Below are positions 63,284 to 64,000 of a stretch of DNA of 64,000 nt, in pieces. Every line of letters begins with the position of its first letter. The stretch's first letter is position 1. The notes below the pieces were generated by a model. That model made no database searches. It was given only the letters and a program-made list of their open reading frames with translations, and had not been told where the DNA came from. This DNA is from an uncultured Schlesneria sp. (GTDB lineage: Bacteria > Planctomycetota > Planctomycetia > Planctomycetales > Planctomycetaceae): positions 1 through 64,000 of the forward strand of contig CAIOKO010000140.1 in the NCBI GenBank assembly GCA_903858935.1, in the 5' to 3' direction. A program made the position numbers and the translations under genes.

Positions 63284-64000
63284 ATGACCGAACGGCCTTC
63301 AATTAATCGTCGTACTGCTCTGAAGATGGGTACTGCGGCAATCGCAGCCCTGAATACGCTTGCAAGTCCGCAACGGTCCTTCGCCGAATCGTCACGTGTT
63401 TTACCTGCTGGATCCCTTCCAGGCGACTTGAGGCTTGGGCCGCTGAAGGACCTGGATGCATACTTTCCTTGGACACCAAGCTCAACCCCTGGTGAATGGA
63501 CGCAACGATCTGCGTACGTCCGTCGACAGCTGCTTGTCGCAACCGGGCTCTGGCCAATACCAACGAAACAGCCACTGAACGCGGTCGTGCAAGGAAAGGT
63601 CGAACGAGACGACTACACGGTCGAACGAGTGATACTCCAAACCGGAGACATGCTTTACTGTACGGGCAGCCTTTATCGACCAAAGGTCAAGCCAAATGGA
63701 AAGTACCCCGCCGTGCTCTGCCCCCATGGACATTGGGCAAACGGTCGATTTTACGAACATACCGAGGCAATGTTTAAACAGGAACTTGATTCGAAAGCCG
63801 AATCACTTCCGAGCGGACGATATCCACTCCAGGCTCGCTGTGTTCAACTCGCCCGAATGGGATGTGTCGTGTTCCTGTATGACATGTTGGGTTATGCCGA
63901 TGGAGGCCCCTTAACCCACGAACTGGCCCATGGCTTCAAAATCCAGAGACCTGATCTCAGCCAGCCCGACCACTGGGGACTTTTCAGTGCTCAATCCGAA
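63284..64000 (+). CDS. Exported acetyl xylan esterase-like hydrolase, cut by the window end
   Basis: The first 239 codons of a Tat-exported hydrolase; it continues past 64000. The leader has the twin-arginine motif NRRTALKMG before an Ala-rich hydrophobic stretch. The mature part matches the same family as the hydrolase at 7744: VATGLWPIPTKQPLN, GSLYRPKVKPNGKYPAVLCP and HGHWANGRFYEH, the last an oxyanion-type segment. The nucleophile and the rest of the triad are beyond the window. The ATG at 63284 precedes the leader; an ATG at 63271 is also in frame. Confidence 0.8.
   Translation, partial: MTERPSINRRTALKMGTAAIAALNTLASPQRSFAESSRVLPAGSLPGDLRLGPLKDLDAYFPWTPSSTPGEWTQRSAYVRRQLLVATGLWPIPTKQPLNAVVQGKVERDDYTVERVILQTGDMLYCTGSLYRPKVKPNGKYPAVLCPHGHWANGRFYEHTEAMFKQELDSKAESLPSGRYPLQARCVQLARMGCVVFLYDMLGYADGGPLTHELAHGFKIQRPDLSQPDHWGLFSAQSE

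Overview
The window reads as chromosomal DNA of a planctomycete. This is inferred from gene content, not from a ribosomal RNA. It carries three DUF1501 proteins with Tat-type leaders, one of them beside a DUF1549/DUF1553 protein with a planctomycete-type cytochrome motif. It also has a DUF1559 pseudopilin-like protein, an ECF sigma factor overlapping a zinc-finger/kinase fusion, a formylglycine-type sulfatase, large exported proteins, and a likely methanofuran-pathway gene (TIGR03123-like). Genes are short transcription units on both strands with long intergenic spacers. No phage, insertion sequence, CRISPR array or rRNA was recognised.

Layout. 1-2.2 kb: hairpin repeats, two small minus-strand genes, and a DUF433/DUF5615 toxin-antitoxin-like pair. 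2.5-7.6 kb: a plus-strand signalling block (hybrid histidine kinase with two receivers and Hpt, a double-FHA protein, a receiver-HATPase protein). 7.7-16.6 kb: an exported hydrolase, four exact-period 179-bp tandem repeats, two lone DUF1501 genes and a P-type ATPase of the Mg2+ type. 16.7-23.6 kb: TPM-domain protein, PfkB sugar kinase, GlnRS, exported redoxin, serpin. 23.7-25 kb: decayed DNA. 25-30.4 kb: a triple-repeat exported protein, a DUF1559 protein, and a membrane protein coupled to a TiaS-like protein with a ModE-like regulator upstream. 30.7-36.8 kb: an exported hydrolase, a tRNA-like remnant, a GC-rich glycosyltransferase, an ankyrin protein, and a sulfatase broken by one amber codon; short repeats resembling a tRNA 3' end punctuate this stretch. 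37-43.3 kb: kinase and sigma factor, two gene fragments, a cupin-like protein, UspA. 43.4-50.6 kb: the DUF1549/DUF1553 plus DUF1501 pair, a DUF6933-like protein, an exported enolase-superfamily protein and a TIGR03067-like protein. 50.7-64 kb: HypF, a DEAD-box helicase, a PhyH-type dioxygenase, a TIGR03123-like protein, an exported protein coupled to a DUF692 (MNIO) enzyme, AhcY divergent from MetF-RlmN, and the start of a second exported esterase.

Links between genes. AhcY and MetF both serve the methionine/one-carbon cycle and diverge from one 460-bp spacer; RlmN, a SAM-using enzyme, is coupled to MetF. The TIGR03123-like gene points to H4MPT/methanofuran one-carbon chemistry. The sigma factor and kinase form one translationally coupled unit. 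The strongest leads for something new are the DUF692 enzyme coupled to an exported non-RiPP-like protein with no DUF2063 partner, and the tRNA-3'-like repeats that bound single-gene intervals. All assignments are from reading translations and motifs; no searches were run.
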